The notes: generated by a model not told the origin, from the sequence alone. DNA of 64,000 bases from an uncultured Bacteroidota bacterium (GCA_902626365.1 CACOFE010000005.1:1-64000), one strand, 5' to 3'; shown: positions 45,711 through 56,437, counted from the first letter of the stretch. Numbers and translations: made by a program.

Positions 45711-47858
45711 TTATTCACTACCGTCTAATCCTCTAACTTTTAACAACGGCTCTATAACAGGTTTTCTACCTCTAAATTCTACGAATAAGTCCATTGCTTC
45801 CTCGGTTGAACCCATCGAGTAAATACTAGATCTTAATTTTGAAGAAAGATTAGGATCAAATACATCTCCTGCTTCTTTGAATGCCTCAAATGCATCAGAG
45901 TCAAGTACTGCAGCATGTACGTAGCTGTAATAGCCTGATGAGTATCCACCAGAGAAAATATGAGCAAAATAAGTGGTTCTATATCTTGGTGCTATTTCAC
46001 CTATTAGACCAACTTTTTTCATAGATTCAGATTCAAACTTGTTAGCGTCTTTAATATCTTCGTCAGCGGAAATTGTATGCCAGTCCATGTCTAATAATGA
46101 AGCAGCTAAATATTCCGTATTAATAAATCCTTGATTGAATTTAGACGCATTTAATAATTTTTCTATTAATTCATCAGGAATTGGCTCTCCAGTCTTATAG
46201 TGTGTAGCAAAAGATTTTAACACTTGAGGCTCACTTGCCCAGTGTTCAAGTAACTGAGAAGGTAATTCAATAAAATCTCTTGGACCAGATGTACCTGCCA
46301 TACTTTCATATTTTACATCGGTTAAAGTTCCATGCATGGCATGACCAAATTCATGGAATAATGTAACCACATTGTCAAAACTTAATAAAGCTGGATCATC
46401 ACCAACGGGTGCAGGGAAATTACAGACATTTACCACAATTGGTCGTTCTCTTCCATCAAGATTTGACTGTCCCTTAAAACTACTCATCCAAGCGCCACCA
46501 CGTTTATTCGATCTTGTAAAATAATCTCCGATAAAAATACCCAAATGACTACCATCCTTATCAGTGACTTCCCATATTCTAGCATCAGGATGATAAAGAT
46601 CTATGTCAAAAATTTCAGTAAAGTTTAATCCCCACAATTTATTAGTTGTATTGAAAACACCCTGAAGAACATTATCTAAAGAAAGATATGGCTTAATAGC
46701 TGATTCATCTAAATCATATTTTTCTTTACGAACTTTCTCAGAATAATGCCACCAATCCCAAGCAGCTATTTTAAAATTTTGCCCCTCAGCATCAGCTACA
46801 GCCTGCATGTCTGCAACCTCAACCTTAGCTCTTTTGACTGCTGGTTTCCATAGCTTATTTAATAAGTCGTATACTTCTTCTGGAGTTTTAAGCATGTTAT
46901 CATCTAGGATAAAATGAGCATGTGTTTTGTATCCCATTATCTGAGCTCTTTCAGCACGAAGTTTAGCAATTTGAGCAGCTGTTTTTTTATTATCAGTATC
47001 GTTATTATTGTCACCACGCATCACATAAGAATTATATAGTTTTTCTCTCAAATCTCTACGCGTTGATTCTGTTAAAAACGGATACATACTACTTCGATGT
47101 GGAGTAAAAACATATTTATCATTGTATTTGTCTTTTTCTTCGTCAGACTCAGCCGCATCCATTTTCTGTGAAGCTGCATCAGCTGCTGCCGCTATTACTC
47201 CATCTGATAAACCTTCTAAATCTGATGCTTCCAAAATAAGTTCAAAACCATTTGTTTCTGCTAAAAGGTTTTGGCCAAATGATGTTGACAATCCGGAAAT
47301 CTTTGAATTAATCTCAGATATTCTTTCTTTTTGATCTTCACTTAACAACGCTCCACTTCGAACAAATCCCTTTCTGGTATCATTAAGTAATTTAGCCTGT
47401 TCACTTGTCAAATCAAGATTTTCTCTGTTTTGCCATATTGCGTCAACACGATTAAATAAACCTTCATTCAAGGAGATTTTATCATAATGAGCTGAAAGCA
47501 TAGGACTTAAATCACGCTGAAGTTCTTGTAATTTAGGGTTCGTATTAGAACTGGCTAGATTTGAAAACACACGTCCAACTTTAGATAATAATTTTCCTGT
47601 TCTTTCAAGTTCTTCAATTGTATTAGCAAATGTTGGATCTTCAGGGTTATTGACAATCACATCAATTTCTTCAAGATTTTCTTTCATTCCTTGCTCATAT
47701 GCTGGCATATAATGCTCATCTTTTATATCTAGAAATGGAGGCACCTCATAAGGTGTATTCCATTCTTGGAAAAATGGGTTAATATTTGGATCCATCTTTG
47801 ATTCTTGCTGACAGCTTACAATAAAAAGTAAGGCTGTAATTAAAATTAGTCTTTTCAT
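45711..47858 (-). CDS. M3 family metallopeptidase (peptidyl-dipeptidase Dcp-like), lipoprotein
   Basis: A 715-residue secreted zinc peptidase that removes dipeptides from peptide C-termini. The HEFGHAMHG zinc motif is intact and the C-terminal GGYSSGYYSYVHAAVLDSDA is typical of Dcp. From the ATG at 47,858 it starts MKRLILITALLFIVSCQQES, a lipoprotein signal with Cys16. The open frame runs 18 codons upstream, but that form lacks a signal at its start. HupE-like gene follows 22 bases downstream. Confidence 0.93.
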   Translation of the reverse strand: MKRLILITALLFIVSCQQESKMDPNINPFFQEWNTPYEVPPFLDIKDEHYMPAYEQGMKENLEEIDVIVNNPEDPTFANTIEELERTGKLLSKVGRVFSNLASSNTNPKLQELQRDLSPMLSAHYDKISLNEGLFNRVDAIWQNRENLDLTSEQAKLLNDTRKGFVRSGALLSEDQKERISEINSKISGLSTSFGQNLLAETNGFELILEASDLEGLSDGVIAAAADAASQKMDAAESDEEKDKYNDKYVFTPHRSSMYPFLTESTRRDLREKLYNSYVMRGDNNNDTDNKKTAAQIAKLRAERAQIMGYKTHAHFILDDNMLKTPEEVYDLLNKLWKPAVKRAKVEVADMQAVADAEGQNFKIAAWDWWHYSEKVRKEKYDLDESAIKPYLSLDNVLQGVFNTTNKLWGLNFTEIFDIDLYHPDARIWEVTDKDGSHLGIFIGDYFTRSNKRGGAWMSSFKGQSNLDGRERPIVVNVCNFPAPVGDDPALLSFDNVVTLFHEFGHAMHGTLTDVKYESMAGTSGPRDFIELPSQLLEHWASEPQVLKSFATHYKTGEPIPDELIEKLLNASKFNQGFINTEYLAASLLDMDWHTISADEDIKDANKFESESMKKVGLIGEIAPRYRTTYFAHIFSGGYSSGYYSYVHAAVLDSDAFEAFKEAGDVFDPNLSSKLRSSIYSMGSTEEAMDLFVEFRGRKPVIEPLLKVRGLDGSE

Positions 47859-47964
47859 ATTAAGGGTCTTAGTGAACTTGTAAATATAGGGCTTTTTGAG
47901 ATTATTTTTCACAATAATTAATGATGATTAAACAATTAAGGTTAAATTAGTTTTTATAAAGATT

Positions 47965-48336
47965 ATGAAAAGTTTTATATTGGTTTTTTTAGGTGGTGGA
48001 TTAGGTAGCGGTCTTAGATATTTAGTTGCTTTTGCAATGAACCAATACTCAAAAGTTCTACCATTTGGGACATTTACTGTTAACATGATAGGTTGTCTAT
48101 TAATTGGGCTTATATTAGGATATGCACAAAAGGAAAATACACTAACATCTAATCAGACACTTTTATTAGCTACCGGCTTCTGTGGAGGTTTTACAACATT
48201 TTCAGCTTTTGCCAACGAAAATTTAGAATTAATAAGAAATGGAGAATTATTTAATTTTTCAATTTATGCAATTGGGTCTGTATTTCTTGGAATAGTATTA
48301 ATTTTAATCGGTTACTTACTTGTAAATAAGCTTTAA
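47965..48336 (+). CDS. crcB: Fluoride exporter CrcB (Fluc)
   Basis: A 123-residue dual-topology fluoride channel with four spans. The GGGLGSGLRYLVAF and ATGFCGGFTTFSAFANE motifs mark the fluoride path, and the asparagine in TFTVNMIGC is conserved. It protects cytoplasmic enzymes from fluoride. No fluoride riboswitch was seen upstream. Its stop shares four bases with the convergent DUF1684 gene. Confidence 0.93.
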   Translation: MKSFILVFLGGGLGSGLRYLVAFAMNQYSKVLPFGTFTVNMIGCLLIGLILGYAQKENTLTSNQTLLLATGFCGGFTTFSAFANENLELIRNGELFNFSIYAIGSVFLGIVLILIGYLLVNKL

Positions 48337-48935
48337 CTTTTTGAGAAATTTTTAACCCCCGACTCAATTCGAGTATTTAACATATTTTCCCTTGGAACTA
48401 TAGGGCAGGAAAAGTTTTCATCATATACACACTTAGGGTTATATGCTCGATTAAAATCGATTACTATTGTATCATTATCATATTGATATATATCAATATA
48501 TCTACCTCCACCATAAGTTTCATATCCGTTAGTTTGATCTAAAAAAGGCAGAAATAAATAGTTCTCATATCCTTCTACATCTAAATAATCAAGGTTTTCA
48601 TATGCGGTTAATGTGTATTGCTCGTCATTGAGATTAAATGTTAATACTCCGTACTTTCTGAAGTCAGCAGGTGTGTCAGTAGTTGTTTTCATTTTGAAGG
48701 GTAAGCTATAGGGGGTTTCTTGAATTTTAGCATAAACAACATATGACGAATCAAATTCAAAAAAATCAAGTCCTTTAAAATTTTTTAGATCTTTAGTCTT
48801 GAGCGGAGAAACAGAGGCGTCTTTAAAATAATTATTAACCTGCCTTTGGTAATCTGTTAAATTGAAATCTTCATATCTCTTCTCACCTCTGCATGAAAAA
48901 AATAAAAAAACAATAAAAATTAATAGCAATCGCAT
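48333..48935 (-). CDS. DUF1684 domain lipoprotein
   Basis: A 200-residue protein with a lipobox-like N-terminus (LLIFIVFLFFSCRGE, Cys15). The body (DFNRAYNPKCVYDENFSCPI) and the C-terminal VPRENMLNTRIESGV are those of DUF1684, a beta-rich family of unknown function common in Bacteroidetes. It is convergent with crcB. No pathway can be assigned. Confidence 0.8.
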   Translation of the reverse strand: MRLLLIFIVFLFFSCRGEKRYEDFNLTDYQRQVNNYFKDASVSPLKTKDLKNFKGLDFFEFDSSYVVYAKIQETPYSLPFKMKTTTDTPADFRKYGVLTFNLNDEQYTLTAYENLDYLDVEGYENYLFLPFLDQTNGYETYGGGRYIDIYQYDNDTIVIDFNRAYNPKCVYDENFSCPIVPRENMLNTRIESGVKNFSKS

Positions 48936-49017
48936 ACAGTAAAATTAAAAATATACATCCAAAACAAATCAATAAATTTTAATTATTAAATTTATAGTTC
49001 GCCTAAAATTTAAAATT

Positions 49018-51534
49018 ATGAGATTAACATTAATATTTATAGCTTTTATTTACAGTTTAAATACAGCAACAGCTCAGGATTATTTCTTAGAAAATAATGG
49101 TCCATATGTTAGTAATATTCAAAGCCCTGAAGAATATCTTGGATATGAAATTGGGTTTGAACACACTCGACATGATCTAATTGTAGCTTATCTAAAATAT
49201 TTGTCAAATGTTTCTGAAAAAGCTAAAATTGTAAAATATGGTGAATCTCATGAAGGTAGAGATTTAATTATGCTTACCGTTTCATCTACTGAAAACCTAA
49301 ATAATTTAGAAAAAATCAAGGATGAACATCTTAAACACACTATACCTGGGATAAAAACAAAAATTGATGGTAACCTACCCATAATTGTAAATTTAGGATA
49401 TGGGGTGCATGGCAATGAGCCGTCTAGTGCCGAAGCTGCAATACTAGCAGCCTACACCCTAGTTGCATCCGAAAACAATAAAATCAAAAGATTAATTCAA
49501 AACTCGGTTGTTTTTATTGATCCAACAATAAATCCGGACGGTAGAGATAGGCATTCACAATGGGCAAATCAATATAAATCAATTAATCTTGTTTCTGATA
49601 GCAATGATGCAGAGCATAATGAGGCATGGCCAAGAGGAAGAACAAATCATTATTGGTTTGATTTAAACAGAGATTGGTTATTAGCTATTAACCCTGAAAG
49701 TAGAGGTAAATTAGAATGGTATCATAGCTGGTATCCAAATGTAGTTACTGATTTTCATGAAATGGGAACAAATAGCAATTATTTCTTTGAGCCAATGAAA
49801 AGAAATGCATCAGTGAAACCAATGATTCCTGATGAAAACTATAGTGTTTTAAGCCCAATTTTTGCTGAATATTATGTAAAAGCACTTGATAGCATTGGTT
49901 CCTTTTACTACACCAAGGAATCATTTGACGAAACTTATCCTGGATATGGCTCCTCATACCCTGATGTCCAAGGCGCTGTGGCAATACTATTTGAACAGGC
50001 AAGTTCAAGAGGACACTTACAGGAAACTAATTATGGAACAATGTCTTTTGGATTTACGATTAGAAACCAATATTTATCAAGTATTGCCACCGTTGAGGCG
50101 GCAGTTGATAATAAAGATCTGCTAAGAGATTATCAAATGAGATTCTTTAATTCTTCAGTCACAGAGTTTAAAAACGAAAAAGTAAAAGCTTATGAGTTTG
50201 GTGACATGTACGATCAAAACAGAAATAAAGCCTTTATTGATAAATTATTATTACATAAAATCAAAGTATACAACAGTAAGGGAAAATTTGTTGTACCTGT
50301 CAACCAACCACAATCTAGAATGGTCAAAAATTTTTTTGAGACACATAGTAAATATGTTGACAGCGTATTCTATGACGCTTCTGCATGGAGTGTTTCGAAT
50401 ATTTATAACATGAAGTCAAAAGAGCTTAAAAGTTTTTTTGGTGAATCTGAAATAAAAAGCACTGAAGGATTTGTCAAAAATTTAAAACCAAAAAAATCTA
50501 ACTATGCCTATGTAATGGACTGGGATGATTATAATTCACCTGCTGCTTTGAATCACCTTCAAAAAAATGGTATTATAACATACTCAGCATTTAAACCATT
50601 TACAATCAAAGTTAATGGAACAAATTCATCTAAGAAATTTAACTATGGATCAGTGTTAATACCTGTAAGTAAACAAAATATATCATCTGAAAAACTATTT
50701 GATATTATAAGTGAAATGCAAAATAAATTTGAGGTTCCAGTTTATAATTCAGAATCTGGTTACAGTCTTAGAGGAATAGATTTAGGAAGTAATAATTTTA
50801 GAATAAATAAGCCTGTAAAGGTTGCACTATTAATTGGTGAAGGAGTAAACTCATATGAAGCAGGAGAGGTTTGGCACCTATTAGATACAAGAATTGGGCT
50901 ACCATTAACTAAATTAAAACTTAATCAGTTTTCAGAAACATCATTAGATAAGTATACAACTCTGATAATGGTTTCAGGATCCTATAAACAATTAGGAAAA
51001 GATGAAGTAAAAAAAATAAAAAAATGGGTTGATAAAGGAAATACTTTAATTACAATAGCTAGAGGTTCAAGTTGGGCAATTAACAGCAAACTAATAAATG
51101 AAAGTTTAGTAGAGTCAAAAAAAGATTCAACTTACTCAAGAAAAAACTATGTTGATGCAAGAGAGCATATTGGTAGAGAAAGAATAGGCGGTGTTATTTT
51201 AAGAGCTGACATAGATTTAACACACCCTGTTGCTTTTGGCTATAATGACACTTCGATTCCAGTTTATAAGAATAATAATGTGTTTATAAATAAAACTTAC
51301 AACGATTATTCTTCTGTTGCTACATACTCAAAAGATTTTCACATTGACGGATATATTTCTGAATTAAATAAAAAAGATTTTATACCAGGGGCTGCTTCTT
51401 TAATTATTTCAAAAATAGGAACTGGAAGAGTTGTAGTATTTGCTGATAATCCAAACTTTAGAGGAACTTGGTATGGAACTAATAAATTATTTCTAAACGC
51501 TATATTTTTGGGTAATAATATTTCGGTCCCATAA
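49018..51534 (+). CDS. M14 family zinc carboxypeptidase
   Basis: An 838-residue secreted peptidase. After a signal (IFIAFIYSLNTATAQ) the M14 domain contains GYGVHGNEPSSAEA with zinc ligands H and E, VTDFHEMGTNSNYFFEP with the third ligand, and AVAILFEQASSRG with the catalytic glutamate (about residues 325-337). A long C-terminal half (about 450-838) includes a glutamine-amidotransferase-like fold, as in other Bacteroidetes M14 enzymes. It would degrade peptides outside the cell, and an amidohydrolase follows 16 bases later. Confidence 0.9.
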   Translation: MRLTLIFIAFIYSLNTATAQDYFLENNGPYVSNIQSPEEYLGYEIGFEHTRHDLIVAYLKYLSNVSEKAKIVKYGESHEGRDLIMLTVSSTENLNNLEKIKDEHLKHTIPGIKTKIDGNLPIIVNLGYGVHGNEPSSAEAAILAAYTLVASENNKIKRLIQNSVVFIDPTINPDGRDRHSQWANQYKSINLVSDSNDAEHNEAWPRGRTNHYWFDLNRDWLLAINPESRGKLEWYHSWYPNVVTDFHEMGTNSNYFFEPMKRNASVKPMIPDENYSVLSPIFAEYYVKALDSIGSFYYTKESFDETYPGYGSSYPDVQGAVAILFEQASSRGHLQETNYGTMSFGFTIRNQYLSSIATVEAAVDNKDLLRDYQMRFFNSSVTEFKNEKVKAYEFGDMYDQNRNKAFIDKLLLHKIKVYNSKGKFVVPVNQPQSRMVKNFFETHSKYVDSVFYDASAWSVSNIYNMKSKELKSFFGESEIKSTEGFVKNLKPKKSNYAYVMDWDDYNSPAALNHLQKNGIITYSAFKPFTIKVNGTNSSKKFNYGSVLIPVSKQNISSEKLFDIISEMQNKFEVPVYNSESGYSLRGIDLGSNNFRINKPVKVALLIGEGVNSYEAGEVWHLLDTRIGLPLTKLKLNQFSETSLDKYTTLIMVSGSYKQLGKDEVKKIKKWVDKGNTLITIARGSSWAINSKLINESLVESKKDSTYSRKNYVDAREHIGRERIGGVILRADIDLTHPVAFGYNDTSIPVYKNNNVFINKTYNDYSSVATYSKDFHIDGYISELNKKDFIPGAASLIISKIGTGRVVVFADNPNFRGTWYGTNKLFLNAIFLGNNISVP

Positions 51535-51550
51535 AATTAAATTTTAAAAT

Positions 51551-53131
51551 ATGAAAAACTTCATTCACGTATTTATTCTCTTATTTACATTTATTGGATT
51601 TTCTCAGGAAAAATATTTAGGAGATGGACCATATGAACAACTAATAATTAGGGGTGTCACTTTAATTAACGGTGATGGCTCTCCTCCAAAAGGACCAGTC
51701 GATATAGTTGTTGAAAATAATATAATTGTTGATATTAAAATTGTTGGTTATCCAGGAGTTAAAATCAAGGATTCATGGAGACCTAAATTAAAGAAAGGTG
51801 GATTCGAGTTGGATGCAAATGGAATGTTTTTACTTCCAGGATTCATTGACATGCATGGACATATTGGTGGAACTGGTCAAGGAGCAGATTACGATTATGT
51901 TTTTAGGCTTTGGATGGCTCATGGAATAACAACAGTAAGAGAACCAGGGGGAAGAGGTGTTGAATGGACAGTCAATTTAAAAAAATTGAGTGCTGAAAAT
52001 AAAATTGTAGCTCCTAGAATTTTTGCCTATACAAGTTTTGGACAGAAAAGTAAAGGCTTTAACCCCCTAAACGATTTGCCAATAACTACACCAGAAATGG
52101 CTAGAACATGGGTAAGGGCAAATGCAAAAAAAGGGGCTGACGGAATTAAATTTTTTGGCGCTGAACCCGAAATAATGGAAGCTGCATTAGATGAAAATAA
52201 AAAATTAGGATTAGGGTCAGCAATGCATCATGCTCAACTAAGCGTCGCTAGGTGGAATGTTTTAAATTCAGCAAGAGCGGGGTTAACTTCAATGGAGCAT
52301 TGGTATGGTCTACCTGAGGCATTGTTTGACAATAGAACTGTTCAGAATTATCCTCCAAATTATAATTATCAAAATGAGCAGCATAGATTTGAAGAAGCTG
52401 GAAAATTATGGAAACAAGCAGCTGAACCTTATTCAGAACACTGGAATAATGTCATGAATGAACTAATATCTCTTGACTTTACTATTGTGCCAACATTTAA
52501 TATATATGAAGCAAACAGAGATTTACATAGGGCTAGAAGAGCTGAATGGCACGAAGACTATACCTTGCCTTCATTATGGAGGTTTTATGAGCCAAGTAGA
52601 ATTTCTCATGGATCATATTGGCATTATTGGGGTACTGAACAAGAAGTTCAATGGAGGGAAAATTACGGATTATGGATGAAGTTCATAAACGAATATAAAA
52701 ACAGAGGCGGTAGAGTTTCCACAGGCTCTGACTCAGGCTTCATCTATCAGCTATATGGTTTTGCGTATATTAGGGAGCTTGAACTTCTGAGAGAAGCTGG
52801 ATTTCATCCTCTAGAGGTTATTCGAGCAGCTACATTGAATGGTGCTGAAGCATTGAAAATGGATGACAAAATTGGTAGTGTACAAGTTGGAAAATATGCT
52901 GACTTTGTAATTACAGAGGAAAACCCATTAGAAAATTTAAAATCTTTGTACGGAACAGGCGCAATAAAACTAAACGAAAAAAATGAGATTATTAGATCTG
53001 GTGGAGTAAAATTTACTGTCAAAGATGGAATAATTTATGATGCAAAAAGACTATTGCTGGAAGTAAAACAAATGGTAGATGACAAAAAGGCCGAAGAAAA
53101 TTGGGAGTTAAAACAGCCTGGTATTAAATAG
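51551..53131 (+). CDS. Secreted amidohydrolase-family protein
   Basis: A 526-residue metal-dependent hydrolase with a signal peptide (FIHVFILLFTFIGFS). The metal-binding HxH is in GFIDMHGHIGG, with MHHAQLS and STGSDSGF downstream and the composite-domain GSVQVGKYADFVI near the C-terminus. The family includes dipeptidases, imidazolonepropionases and related enzymes. It follows the M14 peptidase and may act on its products. Substrate is unknown. Confidence 0.86.
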   Translation: MKNFIHVFILLFTFIGFSQEKYLGDGPYEQLIIRGVTLINGDGSPPKGPVDIVVENNIIVDIKIVGYPGVKIKDSWRPKLKKGGFELDANGMFLLPGFIDMHGHIGGTGQGADYDYVFRLWMAHGITTVREPGGRGVEWTVNLKKLSAENKIVAPRIFAYTSFGQKSKGFNPLNDLPITTPEMARTWVRANAKKGADGIKFFGAEPEIMEAALDENKKLGLGSAMHHAQLSVARWNVLNSARAGLTSMEHWYGLPEALFDNRTVQNYPPNYNYQNEQHRFEEAGKLWKQAAEPYSEHWNNVMNELISLDFTIVPTFNIYEANRDLHRARRAEWHEDYTLPSLWRFYEPSRISHGSYWHYWGTEQEVQWRENYGLWMKFINEYKNRGGRVSTGSDSGFIYQLYGFAYIRELELLREAGFHPLEVIRAATLNGAEALKMDDKIGSVQVGKYADFVITEENPLENLKSLYGTGAIKLNEKNEIIRSGGVKFTVKDGIIYDAKRLLLEVKQMVDDKKAEENWELKQPGIK

Positions 53132-53133
53132 AT

Positions 53134-53553
53134 TTAGTGACAACCAAAACCCCATTTTTTTAATCTGTAGTAATTATAAGGGAGCGGGGTTATAAAGCCA
53201 GCGAATAACATAATTGGAATAACCCACCATGTTAATTTAGCCCCACCTGTGAGTATAACATCGATTATATTCATCGCAAGTTCCATCGCTATCATACTTA
53301 TAAAACTCATTCCAATTGCAACTTTAAAGGCCTCCTTTAAAATCATCTGTCGTGACAATATGTAGGTTTCGAGTAAAATGCTTGTCAACAATCCATTTAT
53401 AATTGCCAAAGCCATTATTTGCCAGGTTAAAAGGCTATGATCAATATTTTGAAAGTAAAAAATAGTTCCAAAATCCCCGATGCTACAGCCTAATAAACAC
53501 CATAAAGTGTTTACTGATGCCTTTTTCCAAGTATGCTTACAGTTCCAATTCAT
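53134..53553 (-). CDS. DUF4396-like membrane protein
   Basis: A 139-residue protein with four hydrophobic spans. The stretch WCLLGCSIGDFGTIFYFQ and the histidine/methionine-rich later spans (MSFISMIAMELAMNIIDVIL) match DUF4396, a family sometimes seen with copper or other metal genes. The ATG at 53,553 was preferred to the TTG three codons upstream. It stops two bases from the amidohydrolase end. Function is unknown. Confidence 0.72.
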   Translation of the reverse strand: MNWNCKHTWKKASVNTLWCLLGCSIGDFGTIFYFQNIDHSLLTWQIMALAIINGLLTSILLETYILSRQMILKEAFKVAIGMSFISMIAMELAMNIIDVILTGGAKLTWWVIPIMLFAGFITPLPYNYYRLKKWGFGCH

Positions 53554-53624
53554 TTTTTTCAAAGATAAAATCGGCTTGAGGGAAAAAGTTTATAAGATTT
53601 TGGAATAGTTTTATATTTAATTTG

Positions 53625-54539
53625 CTAATCCAATTTAAATTTTAGACCCCTCTCTGCGATATTAAAACCTAAACTCTCGACCAAGTCCCTAATACCATTT
53701 TTATTTGTCAATATAGGATTAGTATGATTAATATGAATAAAATATATTTTATTTCTCTCGGAGATGGGTTGATTGGAGAATAATTGTAAAGTCTCTTCTA
53801 TTGAGGGATGTGGTATTTCTCTCATGTCTCTATTAAGCTCTGAACCATTGTAAAAAGTTCCGTCAATAAAAGCATAATCAACAAGTTTTACCTCTTCGAT
53901 TATACTCTTTTTCCATTCATCCCATTTATCAATATCAGGGATAAAGAGTATTTTTTTTGATTTTCCAATTATTTTATAACCTACTGTCTCAGAGTACTCG
54001 TCTCTATGAGGGACCCTAATAGGTATAACAAAAATATTTTCTGAAAGTTTGACAAATTCCTTATTGGATATCGTTTGAATTGAAATATTATTTAATTTGA
54101 TTAACTGATCCCAGGGGCCATTTTTTGCAAGAAATCTAGCCATTCTTTTGAGTGCATAAACCATGATGTTTTTACCTCCAAGCCCCTCTCGTCCTAAGTA
54201 CATTAATCCTGTGTAATGTCCAATATGAGCATGAGTTAAAAAAATACCATCAATTAGATTAGCCTCAGGAAATTTTTCAAGTAAATTTATCTGATTATGT
54301 ATATCAGGGGTTGCATCAAATAAGTATCTTTTATTATTTGTTTTATCTACTAATCCTATACAACTAACAAAATAATCACCAGGGCTAACCACTTTACAAC
54401 AATCTTTTTCACAACCAATGTGTGGATAACCAGCATCCTGTACGACCCCTAATACCTGAATATAATCAGATTCAATTGTCTGTGAATATGAAAAAAAAAC
54501 CAAAAAAATCAGCGAAAATGAAAGACTAGATGATTTCAT
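53625..54539 (-). CDS. PqqB-like metallo-beta-lactamase-fold hydrolase
   Basis: A 304-residue protein with a signal (FSLIFLVFFSYSQ), then QVLGVVQDAGYPHIGC with C43, C47 and C48, and the metal motif LTHAHIGHYTG (H103, H105, H108). Gly replaces the usual Asp of HxHxDH. The pattern resembles PqqB, a probable hydroxylase of the PQQ pathway, but no other pqq gene is in view and a signal peptide is atypical. Treat it as a PqqB-like lactonase or hydrolase. It is followed upstream by pyrF five bases away. Confidence 0.8.
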   Translation of the reverse strand: MKSSSLSFSLIFLVFFSYSQTIESDYIQVLGVVQDAGYPHIGCEKDCCKVVSPGDYFVSCIGLVDKTNNKRYLFDATPDIHNQINLLEKFPEANLIDGIFLTHAHIGHYTGLMYLGREGLGGKNIMVYALKRMARFLAKNGPWDQLIKLNNISIQTISNKEFVKLSENIFVIPIRVPHRDEYSETVGYKIIGKSKKILFIPDIDKWDEWKKSIIEEVKLVDYAFIDGTFYNGSELNRDMREIPHPSIEETLQLFSNQPISERNKIYFIHINHTNPILTNKNGIRDLVESLGFNIAERGLKFKLD

Positions 54540-54544
54540 GAATT

Positions 54545-55369
54545 CTATTTTCTTTCTGATAATATTAACTTCATTTTATTTTGAAGAATCATCGCTTGAT
54601 CAGCAGCAGCGTATGCATATGTTTCATCATCTGATGCATAAATAATTGATCTAGATGAGTTAACAATTATTCCAATATTTTCATTTAGAGCATATTTACA
54701 AATTTCATTTAAATCACCGCCTTGAGCTCCGACTCCAGGCATAAGTAAAAAATGATTGGGAATGAGTGATCTGATTTTTTCAATATGGCCTGGTTTGGTA
54801 GCTCCAACAACATACATCATATTATTTTTATCTCCCCATTCTTTAGATAATTTTATCATTTCCATAAAGATAAAATTATCATTACTAGTGTTCTTAAGCT
54901 GGATGTCATTCGCTCCAGTATTTGAAGTTAAACCAAGTAAAACTGCAATTTTGTTTTCAAATTCCAAAAATGGTTTTACAGAATCAGAACCCATATAAGG
55001 ATTAATGGTCACACTGTCAAAATTCATTTCTACAAAAAATGATTGAGCATACATTTTACTTGTATTTCCAATGTCTCCTCTCTTTGCGTCAGCGATTGTA
55101 AAGATTTCAGGAAATTGATTGTTTATATAATCAACAGTTTTTTTCATTGATAACCAACCCTTAGCCCCCAAAGACTCGTAAAATGCAGTGTTAATTTTAT
55201 ATGCAACACAGTATTTATTTGTATGATCAATGATTGATTTGTTAAACATGAAAATAGGATCATCTTCATTTAATAAATATTTTGGGATTTTATTAATATC
55301 GGTGTCGAGACCTATACATAAGAAAGAATCTTTATTTTTTATCTGAATTATTAAATCCTCTAATTTCAT
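54545..55369 (-). CDS. pyrF: Orotidine 5'-phosphate decarboxylase
   Basis: A 274-residue enzyme for the last step of UMP synthesis. The catalytic lysine is in TIADAKRGDIGNTSKMYA. The CIGLDTDINKIP start, INPYMGSDSVKP and MPGVGAQGG loops belong to the longer type 2 PyrF. It is in a minus-strand run with prfA one base before it and the PqqB-like gene after it. Confidence 0.95.
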   Translation of the reverse strand: MKLEDLIIQIKNKDSFLCIGLDTDINKIPKYLLNEDDPIFMFNKSIIDHTNKYCVAYKINTAFYESLGAKGWLSMKKTVDYINNQFPEIFTIADAKRGDIGNTSKMYAQSFFVEMNFDSVTINPYMGSDSVKPFLEFENKIAVLLGLTSNTGANDIQLKNTSNDNFIFMEMIKLSKEWGDKNNMMYVVGATKPGHIEKIRSLIPNHFLLMPGVGAQGGDLNEICKYALNENIGIIVNSSRSIIYASDDETYAYAAADQAMILQNKMKLILSERK

Positions 55370-56437
55370 TTAATTATTTGCTTTTAATATTTCTGAATTT
55401 TCTGCCAACATAAGCTCATCAATTATCTTTTGAATGTCACCGTTTATAATTTTTGGTAAGTCATACAAAGTTAAACCAATCCTATGTTCAGTTACTCTTC
55501 CCTGAGGGTAGTTATAGGTTCTGATTTTTGCACTCCTATCTCCTGACGAAACCATACTTTTTCTCTTCAAAGAGTCAGCTTCTCTTCTTTTTTCTACCTC
55601 TAATTCGTAAAGCCTTGTTCTCAATACTTTCAATGCTTTGTCAAGATTTTTGTGCTGTGATTTTTGATCTTGACAACTTACAATAATTCCTGTTGGTTCG
55701 TGATGAAGTTTTATAGCAGAGTAAGTTGTATTAACCGACTGACCACCTGGTCCAGTAGAGGTAGTTCTTTCAATTCTCACATCTTGCATATCTAGTTCAA
55801 CATCAAACTCTTCTGCTTCAGGTAAAACAATTACCGTAGCAGCACTTGTATGTACTCTTCCTTGTGTTTCGGTCTGAGGGACTCTCTGAACCCTGTGAAC
55901 CCCTGCCTCAAATTTTAAATTTCCATAAACATCTTCTCCATTAACCTCAAAAATTATTTCTTTATAACCTCCGGAGGTACCTTCATTCAAATCAACTAGG
56001 TTTACAGACCAATTTCTAGATTCAGAAAATTTAGTATACATTCTGTACAAATCACCAGCAAAAATACTTGCCTCATCTCCACCAGTTCCAGCTCGAATCT
56101 CAACAACAACATTTTTGGAATCATCCGGATCTTTGGGAATAAGTAAAACCTTAAGTTCTTCTTCTGTTTTTGGCAGTTCAGCTTCAACTTCTTCTAATTG
56201 CATTTTAGCCATTTCAATCATTTCATCATCCTTCTCGATTGAAATTATTTCTTGTGCCTCTGATTTATTTGCAATTAGATTTTTATAAACTTCCCCCTTA
56301 TCAATGATTTTCTTAGTGTCTTTATATTCCTTGGAAAGCTGAATGTATTTTTTTTGGTCAGAAATTATGTCTGGCTGAATAAGTAATTCACCAAGCTCAG
56401 CAAATCTGTTTTCAACTAATTTTAATTTTTCTAACAC
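55370..56437 (-). CDS. prfA: Peptide chain release factor 1
   Basis: A 355-residue factor that ends translation at UAA and UAG. The GGQ motif is in [20 protein letters not shown], followed by [20 protein letters not shown] PxT-type tripeptide is expected in the codon-recognition loop. The start is a GTG ([15 protein letters not shown]). It follows purM by about 30 bases and abuts pyrF. Confidence 0.96.
   Translation of the reverse strand: MLEKLKLVENRFAELGELLIQPDIISDQKKYIQLSKEYKDTKKIIDKGEVYKNLIANKSEAQEIISIEKDDEMIEMAKMQLEEVEAELPKTEEELKVLLIPKDPDDSKNVVVEIRAGTGGDEASIFAGDLYRMYTKFSESRNWSVNLVDLNEGTSGGYKEIIFEVNGEDVYGNLKFEAGVHRVQRVPQTETQGRVHTSAATVIVLPEAEEFDVELDMQDVRIERTTSTGPGGQSVNTTYSAIKLHHEPTGIIVSCQDQKSQHKNLDKALKVLRTRLYELEVEKRREADSLKRKSMVSSGDRSAKIRTYNYPQGRVTEHRIGLTLYDLPKIINGDIQKIIDELMLAENSEILKANN

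Noticed and set aside
47913-47964. Fluoride riboswitch before crcB
   Set aside because: The 52-base gap is AT-rich and lacks the conserved GC-rich pseudoknot core.
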